DNA of 64,000 bases, from assembly GCA_001898485.1 (NCBI GenBank), contig MKTY01000019.1, positions 496,001 to 560,000 on the forward strand. The letters are read 5' to 3'. A model generated the notes under the pieces. The model did not search any database, was not told where the DNA came from, and was given only the letters and a program-made list of their open reading frames with translations. Origin of the DNA: Sphingobacteriales bacterium 46-32 (GTDB lineage Bacteria; Bacteroidota; Bacteroidia; Chitinophagales; Chitinophagaceae). Shown here one piece after another: positions 53,103 through 62,082 of the stretch. A program made the position numbers and the translations under genes. Each line of letters opens with the position of its first letter. Positions within the stretch are counted from its first letter, which is position 1.

Positions 53103-53504
53103 TTACGGTAAGAAACGCTGGCGTACTTCTGCAGAAGGCACCATACAACTCTCTTTTTTCCCAAACCATTTGTAACGGTTACGGGCAATCCATGCGTAGA
53201 ATGGATTGCGGATAAAAGCGGGTATTATCATGAAAGCATATAACGCACGTGCCGGCCAGTTTAGATAACGCGCTATGCGGATGGCGGCAGTAGAACCGCT
53301 ATATAATTTACCTTTATCGATTAGCAGCACACTGTCAATATCTGCACCAATCCCAAATTGCTCACGCAGCTTATCAGTAGTTTCTCCCTGAAAAGGAGTA
53401 AATTTTAATACCGCTTTTTTATCATTACGGATGGCGAAGTTGACCATGCTGTTGCAATAGTTGCAAACGCCGTCAAATATTACCAGTGGACCAGTCAGGT
53501 TCAT
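53103..53504 (-). CDS. DCC-family (DUF393) thiol-disulfide oxidoreductase-like protein
   Basis: 133 residues with the family hallmark D11GVC14NYC17N near the N-terminus (DxxCxxC), HxxD-less variant, SGSTAAIRIARYL and the tail IARNRYKWFG. DCC proteins are thioredoxin-like in predicted fold; redox activity is inferred from the CxxC. Convergent with E1, 9 bp apart. Confidence 0.93.
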   Translation of the reverse strand: MNLTGPLVIFDGVCNYCNSMVNFAIRNDKKAVLKFTPFQGETTDKLREQFGIGADIDSVLLIDKGKLYSGSTAAIRIARYLNWPARALYAFMIIPAFIRNPFYAWIARNRYKWFGKKESCMVPSAEVRQRFLP

Positions 53505-53570
53505 ACTGCAAGTTAATAAGCCGGTGGTAAAGAAAAAGGAGTAGGGTAGAAGATAAAAGGAGGGAAGGGG

Positions 53571-53612
53571 AATTTTAAAGGGCCTGCTTAACTAAGCAGG
53601 CCCTTTAAAATT
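53571..53612. terminator. Terminator downstream of yebC
   Basis: A 20-bp perfect inverted repeat (arms 53571-53590 and 53593-53612, GC-rich core GGGCCTGCTTA, AT-rich ends giving T-runs in both directions). Confidence 0.88.
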
Positions 53613-53632
53613 ATATAGTACACCGGGAATGA

Positions 53633-54355
53633 TTATCCCATGTTATGAAACACTTTTTGTACATCATCATCCTGCTCGAGGCGTTCAATGAGTTTACTGA
53701 CATCTTCTGCCTGGGCGTCTGACACAGGTACAGTAGTTGAGGGGATCCATTCTACTTCTGCACTCAGCGGGGTGATATTTTTTTCTTCCAGTGCCTTTTG
53801 CATATTGCCAAAGTCTGTAAAACCCACCCGAAGTACCAGCACAGGTTCGCCATTTTCACCCGTACTTTCTCCCATTTCTTCGAGACCAAAATCTATCAGT
53901 TCCAGTTCCAGATCATCGATGCTGAGTCCTTCCGGACTGAGTTTGAATACACCCATTTTTTTGAACTGAAAAGCCACGCTGCCACTATTGCCCAGCGCGC
54001 CACCTCCTTTGTTGAAATGAGATTTTACGTTGGCTACGGTACGTACGTGATTGTCGGTAGCGGTTTCTACCAGAATGGCTACACCATGCGGTCCGTATCC
54101 TTCATAAAGGATTTCATCAAAATTATCCATTTCCTTGCCCAGGGCGCGTTTAATAGCGGCCTCTACACGGTCTTTGGGCATATTCACACTTTTGGCGTTT
54201 TGCATACAGCGGCGCAGCGCAGCATTGGTATGCGGGTCTGGACCTCCGGCTTTTACCGCTATTGCGATTTCTTTACCAATACGGGTAAACTGTTTTGCCA
54301 TGCGATCCCAGCGGGCAAACATGCTGGCTTTGCGTACTTCAAAAATCCGTCCCAT
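53633..54355 (-). CDS. yebC: YebC/PmpR-family regulator
   Basis: 240 residues, the usual YebC length. The start [30 protein letters not shown] is the Bacteroidota form of the conserved N-terminal helical domain (usual GHSKWxNIKxRK replaced), followed by [35 protein letters not shown] and [19 protein letters not shown], both highly conserved. Members have been described as transcriptional regulators or, more recently, as ribosome-associated factors easing translation of proline-rich stretches. Monocistronic, own promoter and terminator. Confidence 0.95.
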   Translation of the reverse strand: MGRIFEVRKASMFARWDRMAKQFTRIGKEIAIAVKAGGPDPHTNAALRRCMQNAKSVNMPKDRVEAAIKRALGKEMDNFDEILYEGYGPHGVAILVETATDNHVRTVANVKSHFNKGGGALGNSGSVAFQFKKMGVFKLSPEGLSIDDLELELIDFGLEEMGESTGENGEPVLVLRVGFTDFGNMQKALEEKNITPLSAEVEWIPSTTVPVSDAQAEDVSKLIERLEQDDDVQKVFHNMG

Positions 54356-54390
54356 TCAGACTGAGCATTAAAATGATTTGATAATAACAA

Positions 54391-54423
54391 CCGTTGGTGT
54401 CGGATCAACGGAGTGCAAATTTA
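54391..54423 (-). promoter_or_regulatory. yebC promoter and leader stem-loop
   Basis: TAAATTTG read leftward (54423-54416), then a leader of about 60 nt containing CCGTTG / CAACGG (54411-54406 and 54396-54391) with a 9-nt loop. A -33 TTG at standard spacing is not obvious. Confidence 0.5.
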
Positions 54424-54442
54424 GGGCAATACCACAAAAAGA

Positions 54443-54464
54443 AAACCGCTCCGGAGAGCGGTTT
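54443..54464 (-). terminator. Terminator of the amino-acid permease gene
   Basis: AAACCGCT / AGCGGTTT stem with 6-nt loop; followed leftward by TCTTTTTG. Lies 20 bp past the permease stop (54484). Confidence 0.8.
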
Positions 54465-54483
54465 CCCATTTTTTATCGGCTAA

Positions 54484-56100
54484 TTACTTTTTTTCAAAGT
54501 CAGACGCCTTGGGGAGGATATCACCCGGTGTCCGTAGTTTACTTCTGTTTTTGCTGTACAGGAAGTAGATCACGAGACCAATCGCCATCCAGATAAAGGC
54601 TACTTTCAGCGTTTGTCCATCCAGCGCTACAATCATACCCAGGCACACCAGTACTCCAAGGGTAGACACGATGGGTACCAGCGGTGTTTTGAACGGACGC
54701 TCAATATTTGGTGCTTTTTTGCGCATGATCCATACCCCGGCACTTACCAGCACAAAGGCGAAGAGTGTACCGAATGAAGTAAGATCGCCTGCTACGTGAC
54801 CGGGCACAAATGCGGCAAACAGACCAACAAATACAAAGAGAATCCAGTTGGCTTTATAAGGTGTTTTGTATTTGGGATGCAGATCGCCAAAGGCTTTGGG
54901 AATGAGGCCGTCATTACTCATAGTATAGAAAATACGGCTTTGTCCCATCAGCATCACCAGTATCACCGAGGAGAAACCGGCCAGGATGGCAACAGTAACG
55001 GCGGTGGCCAGCCAGCCATAACCTGTCATATAGGTTTGAATGGCATAAGCTACACTGGCTTCCTTACCTGCTGTTTTAAATTCTGTATAATTAGCTACGC
55101 CTGTGAGTACGTGGCCAAAGAGAATATAAAGAATAGTACATACAACCAGTGAACCCAGGATACCGATCGGCATATCGCGTTTCGGATTTTTAGCTTCCTG
55201 GGCGGCAGTAGATACGGCATCGAAGCCGATGAAGGCAAAGAATACAATGGCCGCACCGCCCAATACACCGCCCCATCCGTGCTTGAACACACCTTCGTGA
55301 CCAGGGGTGCCGGCAGGAATCAGGTAAGGAGTATGGTTTTCGGGGTTGATGAATTTCCAGCCGAGTGCGATGAACAGCAGTACGATCGCCACTTTTACAA
55401 ATACGATAATGGCATTTACAAAAGCGCTCTCCTGTGTGCCTTTGATCAGCAGCATCGTCAGCAACAGCAGGATAACCAGGGCGGGTGCATTGACGATACC
55501 GTTGGTAATGCTTACCAGGCCGGTCAGATTAGCGGGCAGGGCTGCAAACTGATCATCGGTGAGGATGAGGGTTCCCTCTTTAACGCCTTTGGCCAGGTCA
55601 GGTACAGCGGCAGTAATCTGGGCTACTGCATCGCCGCTAACCTTGTGAAGGGCTTCAAAAGGCGAGTGGCACCATTCATAAGGAATTTGCCCCCCCAGCA
55701 AGTTGTTTAGATATTCACTCCAGGCAATAGATACGGTGGCCGCACCCAATGCATATTCCATAATAAGGGCCCAGCCAATGATCCAGGCAATCAGTTCACC
55801 CATTGTCACATAAGAGTAGGCATAGGCACTACCGGCAATGGGAATCATGGCAGCAAACTCGGCATAGCAAAGACCGGCAAAGGCACAACCAATGGCGGCT
55901 ACTATAAATGACAGTGTAACGGCGGGACCAGCAGCTTCGGCCGAGGCAGCGGCCGTGCGCACAAATAGACCTGCGCCAATAATGGCGCCAATGCCCAAAG
56001 CAACCAGATTCCCCGCACCCAGCGTGCGTTTCAGGCCCTTCTCATTATCAGCGGCCTGTGCCAGGATCTGTTCCAATGGCTTCTTTACAAATAAGCTCAT
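54484..56100 (-). CDS. APC-superfamily amino-acid permease (cationic amino-acid transporter type)
   Basis: 538 residues, about 12-14 helices. The APC helix-1 substrate motif GIGAIIGAGLFVRTA, EFAAMIPIAGSAYAYSY, and FFAFIGFDAVSTAAQEAKNPKRDMPIGI (helix 6 to loop 6/7) are intact. Layout and length match the CAT/YfnA group, which imports cationic or other amino acids with protons. Single gene, divergent from the dicarboxylate symporter. Confidence 0.94.
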   Translation of the reverse strand: MSLFVKKPLEQILAQAADNEKGLKRTLGAGNLVALGIGAIIGAGLFVRTAAASAEAAGPAVTLSFIVAAIGCAFAGLCYAEFAAMIPIAGSAYAYSYVTMGELIAWIIGWALIMEYALGAATVSIAWSEYLNNLLGGQIPYEWCHSPFEALHKVSGDAVAQITAAVPDLAKGVKEGTLILTDDQFAALPANLTGLVSITNGIVNAPALVILLLLTMLLIKGTQESAFVNAIIVFVKVAIVLLFIALGWKFINPENHTPYLIPAGTPGHEGVFKHGWGGVLGGAAIVFFAFIGFDAVSTAAQEAKNPKRDMPIGILGSLVVCTILYILFGHVLTGVANYTEFKTAGKEASVAYAIQTYMTGYGWLATAVTVAILAGFSSVILVMLMGQSRIFYTMSNDGLIPKAFGDLHPKYKTPYKANWILFVFVGLFAAFVPGHVAGDLTSFGTLFAFVLVSAGVWIMRKKAPNIERPFKTPLVPIVSTLGVLVCLGMIVALDGQTLKVAFIWMAIGLVIYFLYSKNRSKLRTPGDILPKASDFEKK

Positions 56101-56264
56101 ACGTTTGGTAAATTGTCGTTTTTAATGCAGTCAATAAAGCTCGTAAAATAAAGAAATATTTGATTTGGCCTCCTATTTCTTTTTATATCAGGCATTATAG
56201 AGGGTTAAATGTTTTTACCAGTGCATATTTTTTCCGATTTTCGGCCTTCTTTATACAAGTCATT

Positions 56265-57503
56265 ATGTCAAAAGGAAACAGGCTTACCATATATATACTG
56301 CTTTCAATGGTTTTAGGGATTGGAGTCGGGTATCTGGTTAACAAACAGGCTTCACCGGAGTTCCTGTCGAAGTTTTCAACCAATATTAAGCTCCTCACTA
56401 CCATCTTTCTGCGCCTGGTGCAGATGATCATTGCCCCCCTGGTATTCTGTACCCTGGTGGTAGGCATTGCCAAACTGGGCGACCTGAAAACAGTAGGTCG
56501 GGTAGGCGGCAAAGCCCTGCTCTGGTTTATCACCGCCTCGCTGGTGAGCCTGCTGCTGGGCCTCGTACTGGTCAACTTCTTTCAGCCCGGTGCCGCTATC
56601 GACCTCAGCAATGCCGATACCGACGGAGCCAAAGACCTGATTGGTAAAACACAGGAGTTTTCGCTGGGCAAATTTGTGGAGCATGTCTTCCCCAAAAGCA
56701 TATTCGAAGCCATGGCCACCAATGAGATACTGCAGATCGTGATCTTCAGCATCTTCTTTGGAGTCGCCACTACGGCGCTGGGTGATTATGCCAAACCAAT
56801 CATTAAAGCCCTCGATGTGGCTTCGCATATCATCCTGAAAATGGTCGGCTATGTAATGAATTTTGCCCCCCTCGGCGTATTTGGCGCCATTGCGGCGGTA
56901 ATCGCCGTAAAAGGATTGAGTGTATTTAGCTTTTACGGGCAATACCTCCTTTATTTCCTGATCGGCATTGTATTGTTATGGGGCATATTGCTGGGAGTGG
57001 GTTATCTTATCCTTCGCCGCCGGTTGCCGGAGTTGCTGCGTCGCATTGCCCAGCCACTGCTCATCGCTTTCAGCACAACCAGCAGCGAAGCCGTTTTCCC
57101 AAAACTTACGGAAGAGCTGGAACGTTTCGGCTGCCGTAATAAGATTGTTTCGTTTATTCTGCCTCTCGGATATTCCTTTAATCTCGACGGCAGTATGATG
57201 TATATGACCTTTGCCAGTGTGGCTATTGCACAGGCCTATGGCATACAGATGGACATTGGCACACAACTTACCATGCTGGTCGTACTCATGCTTACCAGCA
57301 AGGGAATTGCCGGTGTGCCGCGTGCATCGCTCGTGGTGGTCACTGCCACCTGTGCTATGTTTAAGATACCACCCGAAGGTATTGCCCTCATTCTACCCAT
57401 CGACCATTTCTGCGATATGTTCCGTACCGCTACCAATGTAGTAGGCAACGCGCTGGCCACAAGTGTGGTAAGCAAATGGGAAGGTGAACTCGAAAATGCA
57501 TAA
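56265..57503 (+). CDS. Glutamate/dicarboxylate:cation symporter (DAACS family)
   Basis: 412 residues from ATG 56265; the frame is open from 56160, but the family alignment begins MSKGNRLTIYILLSM. Family signatures: hairpin 1 serine-rich FSTTSSEAVFPKL, LPLGYSFNLDGSMMYM in helix 7 (NMDGT-like), hairpin 2 SKGIAGVPRASLVVV, and DHFCDMFRTATNVVGNALAT in helix 8, whose Asp and Arg contact acidic substrate. Cytoplasmic-membrane uptake of glutamate, aspartate or C4-dicarboxylates. First of three genes with gaps of 20 and 5 bp. Confidence 0.95.
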   Translation: MSKGNRLTIYILLSMVLGIGVGYLVNKQASPEFLSKFSTNIKLLTTIFLRLVQMIIAPLVFCTLVVGIAKLGDLKTVGRVGGKALLWFITASLVSLLLGLVLVNFFQPGAAIDLSNADTDGAKDLIGKTQEFSLGKFVEHVFPKSIFEAMATNEILQIVIFSIFFGVATTALGDYAKPIIKALDVASHIILKMVGYVMNFAPLGVFGAIAAVIAVKGLSVFSFYGQYLLYFLIGIVLLWGILLGVGYLILRRRLPELLRRIAQPLLIAFSTTSSEAVFPKLTEELERFGCRNKIVSFILPLGYSFNLDGSMMYMTFASVAIAQAYGIQMDIGTQLTMLVVLMLTSKGIAGVPRASLVVVTATCAMFKIPPEGIALILPIDHFCDMFRTATNVVGNALATSVVSKWEGELENA

Positions 57504-57523
57504 TTTCAACACAACTTTACTGA

Positions 57524-58255
57524 ATGGAAACTTTTCTGCAGATTCATTTGCTTGAGGCTGGTGGTATAATCCAGCGCTTTATTACATGGATTATTGAAAA
57601 TGGCGGGTTATACTTCCTGCTACTCGTAGTTTTTGCGGAGACAGGCCTCTTTGTAGGCTTCTTTCTTCCCGGCGATTCCCTGCTTTTTGCCGCCGGTATC
57701 TTCATGGGTCGCCTGGTCAATGAACTCGCCGGTCTGCCTCCCGAAACACAACACCCCTTCGGGTTCTGGCATATCCTCATTATCGTAATGGTTATTGTCG
57801 CTTCTGTATTGGGCAATATTGTCGGCTATTGGTTTGGGTACAAAACCGGGCCGTTACTATTTGAGCGCAGAGATACCTGGATATTCAAAAAGAAACACCT
57901 GATACGTGCCAAAGAGTTTTATGAAGAATATGGAAAGGCTACTGTTTTCCTGGCCAAATTCCTGCCCATCATCCGCACATTTGCACCTATTGTAGCTGGT
58001 ATTGTTCGGATGTCACGTCCGCATTTCATTTTTTACAATATAGCCGGTAGTCTGGCCTGGGTATGCAGTATGATGCTGGGCGGATTTTTCCTGCAGACCT
58101 GGGTAGAGCGTAGGTTTGGTTTCAGCCTGAAGGATCACATTGAAGCTATCACCATTATAATTGTTGTGGTAACAACATTGCCGGTATTGTATAAACTCTT
58201 TTTTTCCAAAAAGCCGGTAGTACCGCCTCCGGCCGATACAGATCTTAAGCCCTGA
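57524..58255 (+). CDS. DedA-family membrane protein
   Basis: 243 residues. DedA/VTT-domain hallmarks are ETGLFVGFFLPGDSLLFAAG (reentrant helix), FGYKTGPLLFERRD, and KFLPIIRTFAPIVAGIVRM with the conserved Arg, plus NIAGSLAWV. DedA proteins are lipid-flippase-related and tied to undecaprenyl-phosphate or phospholipid recycling and membrane potential. It lies between two transporter genes, probably cotranscribed, without evident functional link. Confidence 0.94.
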   Translation: METFLQIHLLEAGGIIQRFITWIIENGGLYFLLLVVFAETGLFVGFFLPGDSLLFAAGIFMGRLVNELAGLPPETQHPFGFWHILIIVMVIVASVLGNIVGYWFGYKTGPLLFERRDTWIFKKKHLIRAKEFYEEYGKATVFLAKFLPIIRTFAPIVAGIVRMSRPHFIFYNIAGSLAWVCSMMLGGFFLQTWVERRFGFSLKDHIEAITIIIVVVTTLPVLYKLFFSKKPVVPPPADTDLKP

Positions 58256-58260
58256 TCATT

Positions 58261-59526
58261 ATGTCGTCGCTTGCCAATCCCAAACAATCCAGCCAGTCTG
58301 TTTTCAACATCGCTGTCGTAGTGGCGGCACTGGGCTACTTTGTAGATATTTACGACCTGCTGCTTTTTACTATTGTACGGGAGCCCAGTCTGCAGGGACT
58401 TGGCATAAACCTGCAGGATGGTAAAGCGGTACTGGCGGCCAGCGCCAAGATTATCAACTGGCAAATGGTAGGCTTGCTTATTGGCGGCATTCTCTGGGGT
58501 ATTATGGGTGATAAGAAAGGGCGCCTTAGCGTGCTTTTTGGTTCTATTATCCTTTATTCTGTTGCCAATTTTCTTACCGGCTATGTACAGAATACCGATC
58601 AATACGCACATGCCCGTTTTATAGCTGGTATTGGCCTGGCAGGCGAGTTGGGGGCAGGCATTACACTGGTAAGCGAGCTGCTGCCTAAAAATAAACGTGG
58701 TATTGGCACTTCGCTGGTGGCAGGTATCGGTTTGTTTGGGGCTGTATTTGCCTATTTCACGTTTAAATACACCAATCAGGATTGGCGGCTTTGTTATAAA
58801 ATAGGCGGAGCACTCGGTATTGGTCTGTTACTCCTGCGTGTAGGTGTGGCGGAAAGTGGTATGTTCAGGCATGTACAGCAACAACAAAAGGTACAGCGGG
58901 GCAATTTCCTTATGTTTTTTACCAATGCCAGGCGCTTCCGCAAATATTTCCTGGCTATTCTTATCGGACTGCCAACCTGGTTTGTAATAGGCATACTGGT
59001 TAATTTCAGCAACCGCTTTGCAACTGCTTTCTATGGAGAAAATGCTGTTGAGTCAGGGCGCGCAATCATGTATGCCTATGCAGCTATTGCCGTTGGCGAC
59101 ATTGCTGTGGGGTTTGTAAGCCAGTATTTCCGTAGCCGCAAAAAGGCGCTTTACCTGTTTTATCTCTTTACTATTCTTTCGGGGATATTCTTTTTCAGCG
59201 GGTTTATACATAACGATACCACCATGTATATCGCCTGCGCCGCACTTGGCTTCAGCACAGGATTCTGGGCCATTTTTGTGACTATGGGGGCAGAGCAGTT
59301 TGGAACCAACCTGCGCGCTACGGCGGCTACCACTATTCCCAATATGGTACGTGGAGCACTGCCATTGATCAATATGCTTTTTCTCGATGTATTTCAGAAA
59401 GGCTGGGGCTGGAGTATCGTTCACAGCGGCATCCTAACCGGCGTTCTTGTAATGGCAGTCACCCTCGTGGCAGCCTATTTTACCGAAGAAACTTTTCATA
59501 AAGACCTGAATTACGTAGAAGAGTGA
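58261..59526 (+). CDS. MFS transporter
   Basis: 421 residues with 12 predicted helices. The MFS loop 2/3 motif appears as GIMGDKKGRLSVLFG, the helix-4 region ARFIAGIGLAGELGAGITLVSELLPKNKRG is typical of the sugar/metabolite-proton symporter group, and a C-half repeat has FVSQYFRSRKKALYL. Substrate not determinable. It starts 5 bp after dedA. No close terminator is obvious; a short octamer repeat follows the stop. Confidence 0.93.
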   Translation: MSSLANPKQSSQSVFNIAVVVAALGYFVDIYDLLLFTIVREPSLQGLGINLQDGKAVLAASAKIINWQMVGLLIGGILWGIMGDKKGRLSVLFGSIILYSVANFLTGYVQNTDQYAHARFIAGIGLAGELGAGITLVSELLPKNKRGIGTSLVAGIGLFGAVFAYFTFKYTNQDWRLCYKIGGALGIGLLLLRVGVAESGMFRHVQQQQKVQRGNFLMFFTNARRFRKYFLAILIGLPTWFVIGILVNFSNRFATAFYGENAVESGRAIMYAYAAIAVGDIAVGFVSQYFRSRKKALYLFYLFTILSGIFFFSGFIHNDTTMYIACAALGFSTGFWAIFVTMGAEQFGTNLRATAATTIPNMVRGALPLINMLFLDVFQKGWGWSIVHSGILTGVLVMAVTLVAAYFTEETFHKDLNYVEE

Positions 59527-59538
59527 GCTAGAGAGAAT

Positions 59539-59570
59539 GTGCTGATGTGTTAATGTGCTGATGTGCTAAT
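59539..59570. repeat. Four tandem octamers
   Basis: GTGCTGAT-GTGTTAAT-GTGCTGAT-GTGCTAAT, perfectly spaced at 8 bp. It lies in the short gap between the MFS gene and the DUF4254 promoter. Confidence 0.85.
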
Positions 59571-59632
59571 CGATTACTTACACCCTTAACCTTCCCCCTT
59601 ATACCTTTCAGCTTCTCTTGGACTATTTCTCT

Positions 59633-59640
59633 TAATTTTG
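59633..59640 (+). promoter_or_regulatory. -7 element 4 bp before the DUF4254 start
   Basis: TAATTTTG, spacer CGAC, then ATG 59645. Same geometry as for the E1 (50697) and aminotransferase (39255) genes; the -33 box is weak. Confidence 0.55.
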
Positions 59641-59644
59641 CGAC

Positions 59645-60250
59645 ATGCAGATCGAAAAGGCTATTTCTATTTTTCAGGAAAGTATTTCCAGCTATCATAT
59701 CACTGATTCGGTAGATGCGGTAGTTACAGTACCCTATGAAAAAGGTACTATCGAATTTCTTTTATATAATAAAAACTGGATCGACACCGTACAATGGCAT
59801 CTGGAAGATATCATTCGCGATCCGGCGATTGATCCCGTAACAGCATTACAGATCAAACGCCGTATTGATGCATCCAATCAGCAGCGTACAGATCTGGTAG
59901 AATATATCGACAGCTGGTTCTTGCAGCAATATGCGGATGTAACGCCGGCTGCAGGAGCTACCATCAATACAGAAACTCCCGCCTGGGCTATAGACCGGCT
60001 CTCTATCCTTGAGCTCAAGATTTATCACATGCAGATCGAAGCTACCCGCGCAGATGCTTCGCCCGAACACCGGTTGAATTGTCAGGTCAAACTGGATACA
60101 TTGCTCACACAACGTACCGACTTATCTACAGCTATCAGTCAGTTGCTGGCAGATATTGAAGCCGGTCGTAAGTATATGAAAGTATATAAGCAGATGAAGA
60201 TGTATAACGACGAAAGTCTTAATCCTGTTCTTTATCAGAACCGCAAATAA
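59645..60250 (+). CDS. DUF4254 protein
   Basis: 201 residues, soluble and helical, beginning MQIEKAISIFQESISSYHI and containing NKNWIDTVQWHLEDIIRDP and IDRLSILELKIYHMQIE, both characteristic of DUF4254. Biochemical function is not known to me. In Bacteroidota the gene is regularly next to a family 9 glycosyltransferase, as here: stop and next start overlap (TAATG at 60248-60252), which argues for a role in LPS core or other surface glycan assembly. Confidence 0.9.
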   Translation: MQIEKAISIFQESISSYHITDSVDAVVTVPYEKGTIEFLLYNKNWIDTVQWHLEDIIRDPAIDPVTALQIKRRIDASNQQRTDLVEYIDSWFLQQYADVTPAAGATINTETPAWAIDRLSILELKIYHMQIEATRADASPEHRLNCQVKLDTLLTQRTDLSTAISQLLADIEAGRKYMKVYKQMKMYNDESLNPVLYQNRK

Positions 60251-61272
60251 TGACTGAGCGGAAACATATACTTGTTTTTCGGTTTTCTGCCCTGGGCGAT
60301 GTGGCTATGACAGTGCCTGTACTTCGTCTTTTACTGGCACAGTATCCGCATTTGCAGGTAACGATGGTATCAGATCCCTTTATGGCACCGCTGTTTGCCG
60401 GCATTGACCGGCTCCGGTTTTATGGTGCAGATACACGTACCACCTACAAAGGGTTGGGCGGATTGTGGAAGCTAAGCCGTGAGCTGCGCAGAGAAATCTC
60501 CTTCGATGCCATCGCCGATTTGCACTATGTACTACGCACGCGTATACTGGGTTTATTTTTGGCTGGCCAGCCGCAGGCGCACATAGATAAAGGCCGGGCA
60601 GAAAAAAAATCGCTGACCCGTCCGCACAACAAACAATTACGCCCGCTGCCCAGTAGTTTTGACCGGTATGCTGCTGTATTTGCTCAACTCGGCTATCCTG
60701 TGCGGCTTGATGTGGCGGAAGGATTAAGTCCTGCACCTGCGGCAATACTTCCTGTTCAACTGAATCCTCAACGTACCTGTATTGGCATTGCGCCGTTTGC
60801 ACGGCACTCAGCCAAGATGTATCCGGTAGCAAAGATGAAAGAGGTAGTTAAACAACTGGCTGCACATACAGATTTAGAAATAATATTACTTGGAAGCCGT
60901 AAAGAAGCGGCACAGATGCAGGACTGGGAGCAATTAGGTAATAATATCCAAAACCTGGCAGGACGGTTTGGATTTGCGGAAGAACTGGCTGTTATAGCCA
61001 GGCTGGATATACTGATTAGCATGGATTCGGCAAATATGCATCTGGCTTCAATGTACGGCGTACCTGTTGTATCCATCTGGGGGGGCACACATCCCTGGCT
61101 GGGCTTTTATGGGTGGGGGCAGGACCCTGCCATGGCAGTACAAACCGATTTGCCCTGCAGGCCTTCTTCAGTATTTGGTAATAAGCCCTGCCCTGTGCAC
61201 GGAGAAGCGGGGTGTATGCAGGAAATAAGTCCGGAAATGATTGTAGAGCGGGTGTTGAACAGAATAAAATAG
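60250..61272 (+). CDS. Family 9 glycosyltransferase (LPS heptosyltransferase-like)
   Basis: 340 residues with GT9 features: HILVFRFSALGDVAMTVPVL at the N-terminus, GIAPFARHSAKMYP in the nucleotide-sugar domain, LLGSRKEAAQM, and the signature LDILISMDSANMHLASMYGVP followed by SIWGGTHPWLGFYGW. It should add a heptose or related sugar in LPS core synthesis at the inner membrane's cytosolic face. Translationally coupled to DUF4254. Ends at the bidirectional terminator at 61283. Confidence 0.93.
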   Translation: MTERKHILVFRFSALGDVAMTVPVLRLLLAQYPHLQVTMVSDPFMAPLFAGIDRLRFYGADTRTTYKGLGGLWKLSRELRREISFDAIADLHYVLRTRILGLFLAGQPQAHIDKGRAEKKSLTRPHNKQLRPLPSSFDRYAAVFAQLGYPVRLDVAEGLSPAPAAILPVQLNPQRTCIGIAPFARHSAKMYPVAKMKEVVKQLAAHTDLEIILLGSRKEAAQMQDWEQLGNNIQNLAGRFGFAEELAVIARLDILISMDSANMHLASMYGVPVVSIWGGTHPWLGFYGWGQDPAMAVQTDLPCRPSSVFGNKPCPVHGEAGCMQEISPEMIVERVLNRIK

Positions 61273-61282
61273 ACGTGAATAA

Positions 61283-61312
61283 AAAAGAGCGAAGAAACTT
61301 CTTCGCTCTTTT
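61283..61312. terminator. Bidirectional terminator
   Basis: A perfect 14-bp inverted repeat AAAAGAGCGAAGAA / TTCTTCGCTCTTTT with a 2-nt centre, between the convergent GT9 and FecR-like genes. Confidence 0.88.
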
Positions 61313-61316
61313 CGTA

Positions 61317-61559
61317 TTAAAACAGGGCAGTGATTTTCTGCCACCAGGGTTTTTCTTCTTTTGGATAAAACAATGGATACGCGGTGTAAGCCTGAATCTC
61401 CTGAAGAATATCCATTTCCATGGCTGACCGTTCTTCGGGCCGTAATTCGGCGTGATTGGCTGTGCAGGAGAGCCACGACTGAATCTGCCGCACTTCTGCC
61501 GGGGTGGCCTGGCCGGAAATGTAACGATCCAGTTTGCGATGTAAAGTTTCTGTTTTCAT
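61317..61559 (-). CDS. Short FecR-N-terminus-like protein
   Basis: 80 residues. The first ~35 (LHRKLDRYISGQATPAEVRQIQSWLS) match the cytosolic N-terminal helical domain of FecR-type anti-sigma factors, which binds the sigma factor. The protein stops at WWQKITALF, where a FecR would enter its transmembrane helix, so the membrane and periplasmic parts are absent. 37 bp downstream of the sigma-like gene. Either a soluble mini-anti-sigma or a remnant. Confidence 0.7.
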   Translation of the reverse strand: MKTETLHRKLDRYISGQATPAEVRQIQSWLSCTANHAELRPEERSAMEMDILQEIQAYTAYPLFYPKEEKPWWQKITALF

Positions 61560-61596
61560 ACACTAGGTTTAAGGTTAGGGGTTCGGGTTATACGAG

Positions 61597-62082
61597 TTAC
61601 AAAAGTTTTGCTGTTACAGTCTGGAACAACCATTTAAGATGCGCCAGTGTAATAAAGTATTTTGGATTATTCTTTTTAATGGCTGACTGACGGATTCGGG
61701 GTTGTGCAGTATGCTGAATTACAGGCTGGCGTGCGGCCTGCAATGCTTCTACAGAAAAGCCATAGGCTACTTCGCGCTCAATCATTTCATTGATCGATTC
61801 CACATTCAGTTTTTCGTTGAGGCAAATCACCACAGCGTTACGAATTTCAGTATAGAGGTACTCGGAAATGGAAAAATCAACGGGCAGTAAATGCCTTTTT
61901 TCCCATAGTTGAATAAATATATCACGCACAATACGGCGTGCATCGTCTGAAGAATATAGCTTTTTATTACTATAGCTGTAAAGGCTGTGCCAGTAACGGC
62001 GATATAATTCTTCAAACGCTTCTGTGTCGCTCATTAAAAGCCGGTCGGTGAGGACCTGATCTGGTAAATAACTCCTGCTCAT
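61597..62082 (-). CDS. ECF sigma-like protein lacking region 4
   Basis: 161 residues. Residues about 18-90 (DTEAFEELYRRYWHSLYSYS, then DIFIQLWEKR) match sigma region 2 of Bacteroidota ECF factors. After a short helix (NEKLNVESINEMIEREVAYG) the expected region 4 helix-turn-helix is missing; the C-terminus is a Gln/Arg/Lys-rich stretch. Its -35 binding domain is therefore absent. It sits upstream of the FecR-like gene as in sigma/anti-sigma pairs. Probably degenerate, or adapted to another role. Confidence 0.7.
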   Translation of the reverse strand: MSRSYLPDQVLTDRLLMSDTEAFEELYRRYWHSLYSYSNKKLYSSDDARRIVRDIFIQLWEKRHLLPVDFSISEYLYTEIRNAVVICLNEKLNVESINEMIEREVAYGFSVEALQAARQPVIQHTAQPRIRQSAIKKNNPKYFITLAHLKWLFQTVTAKLL

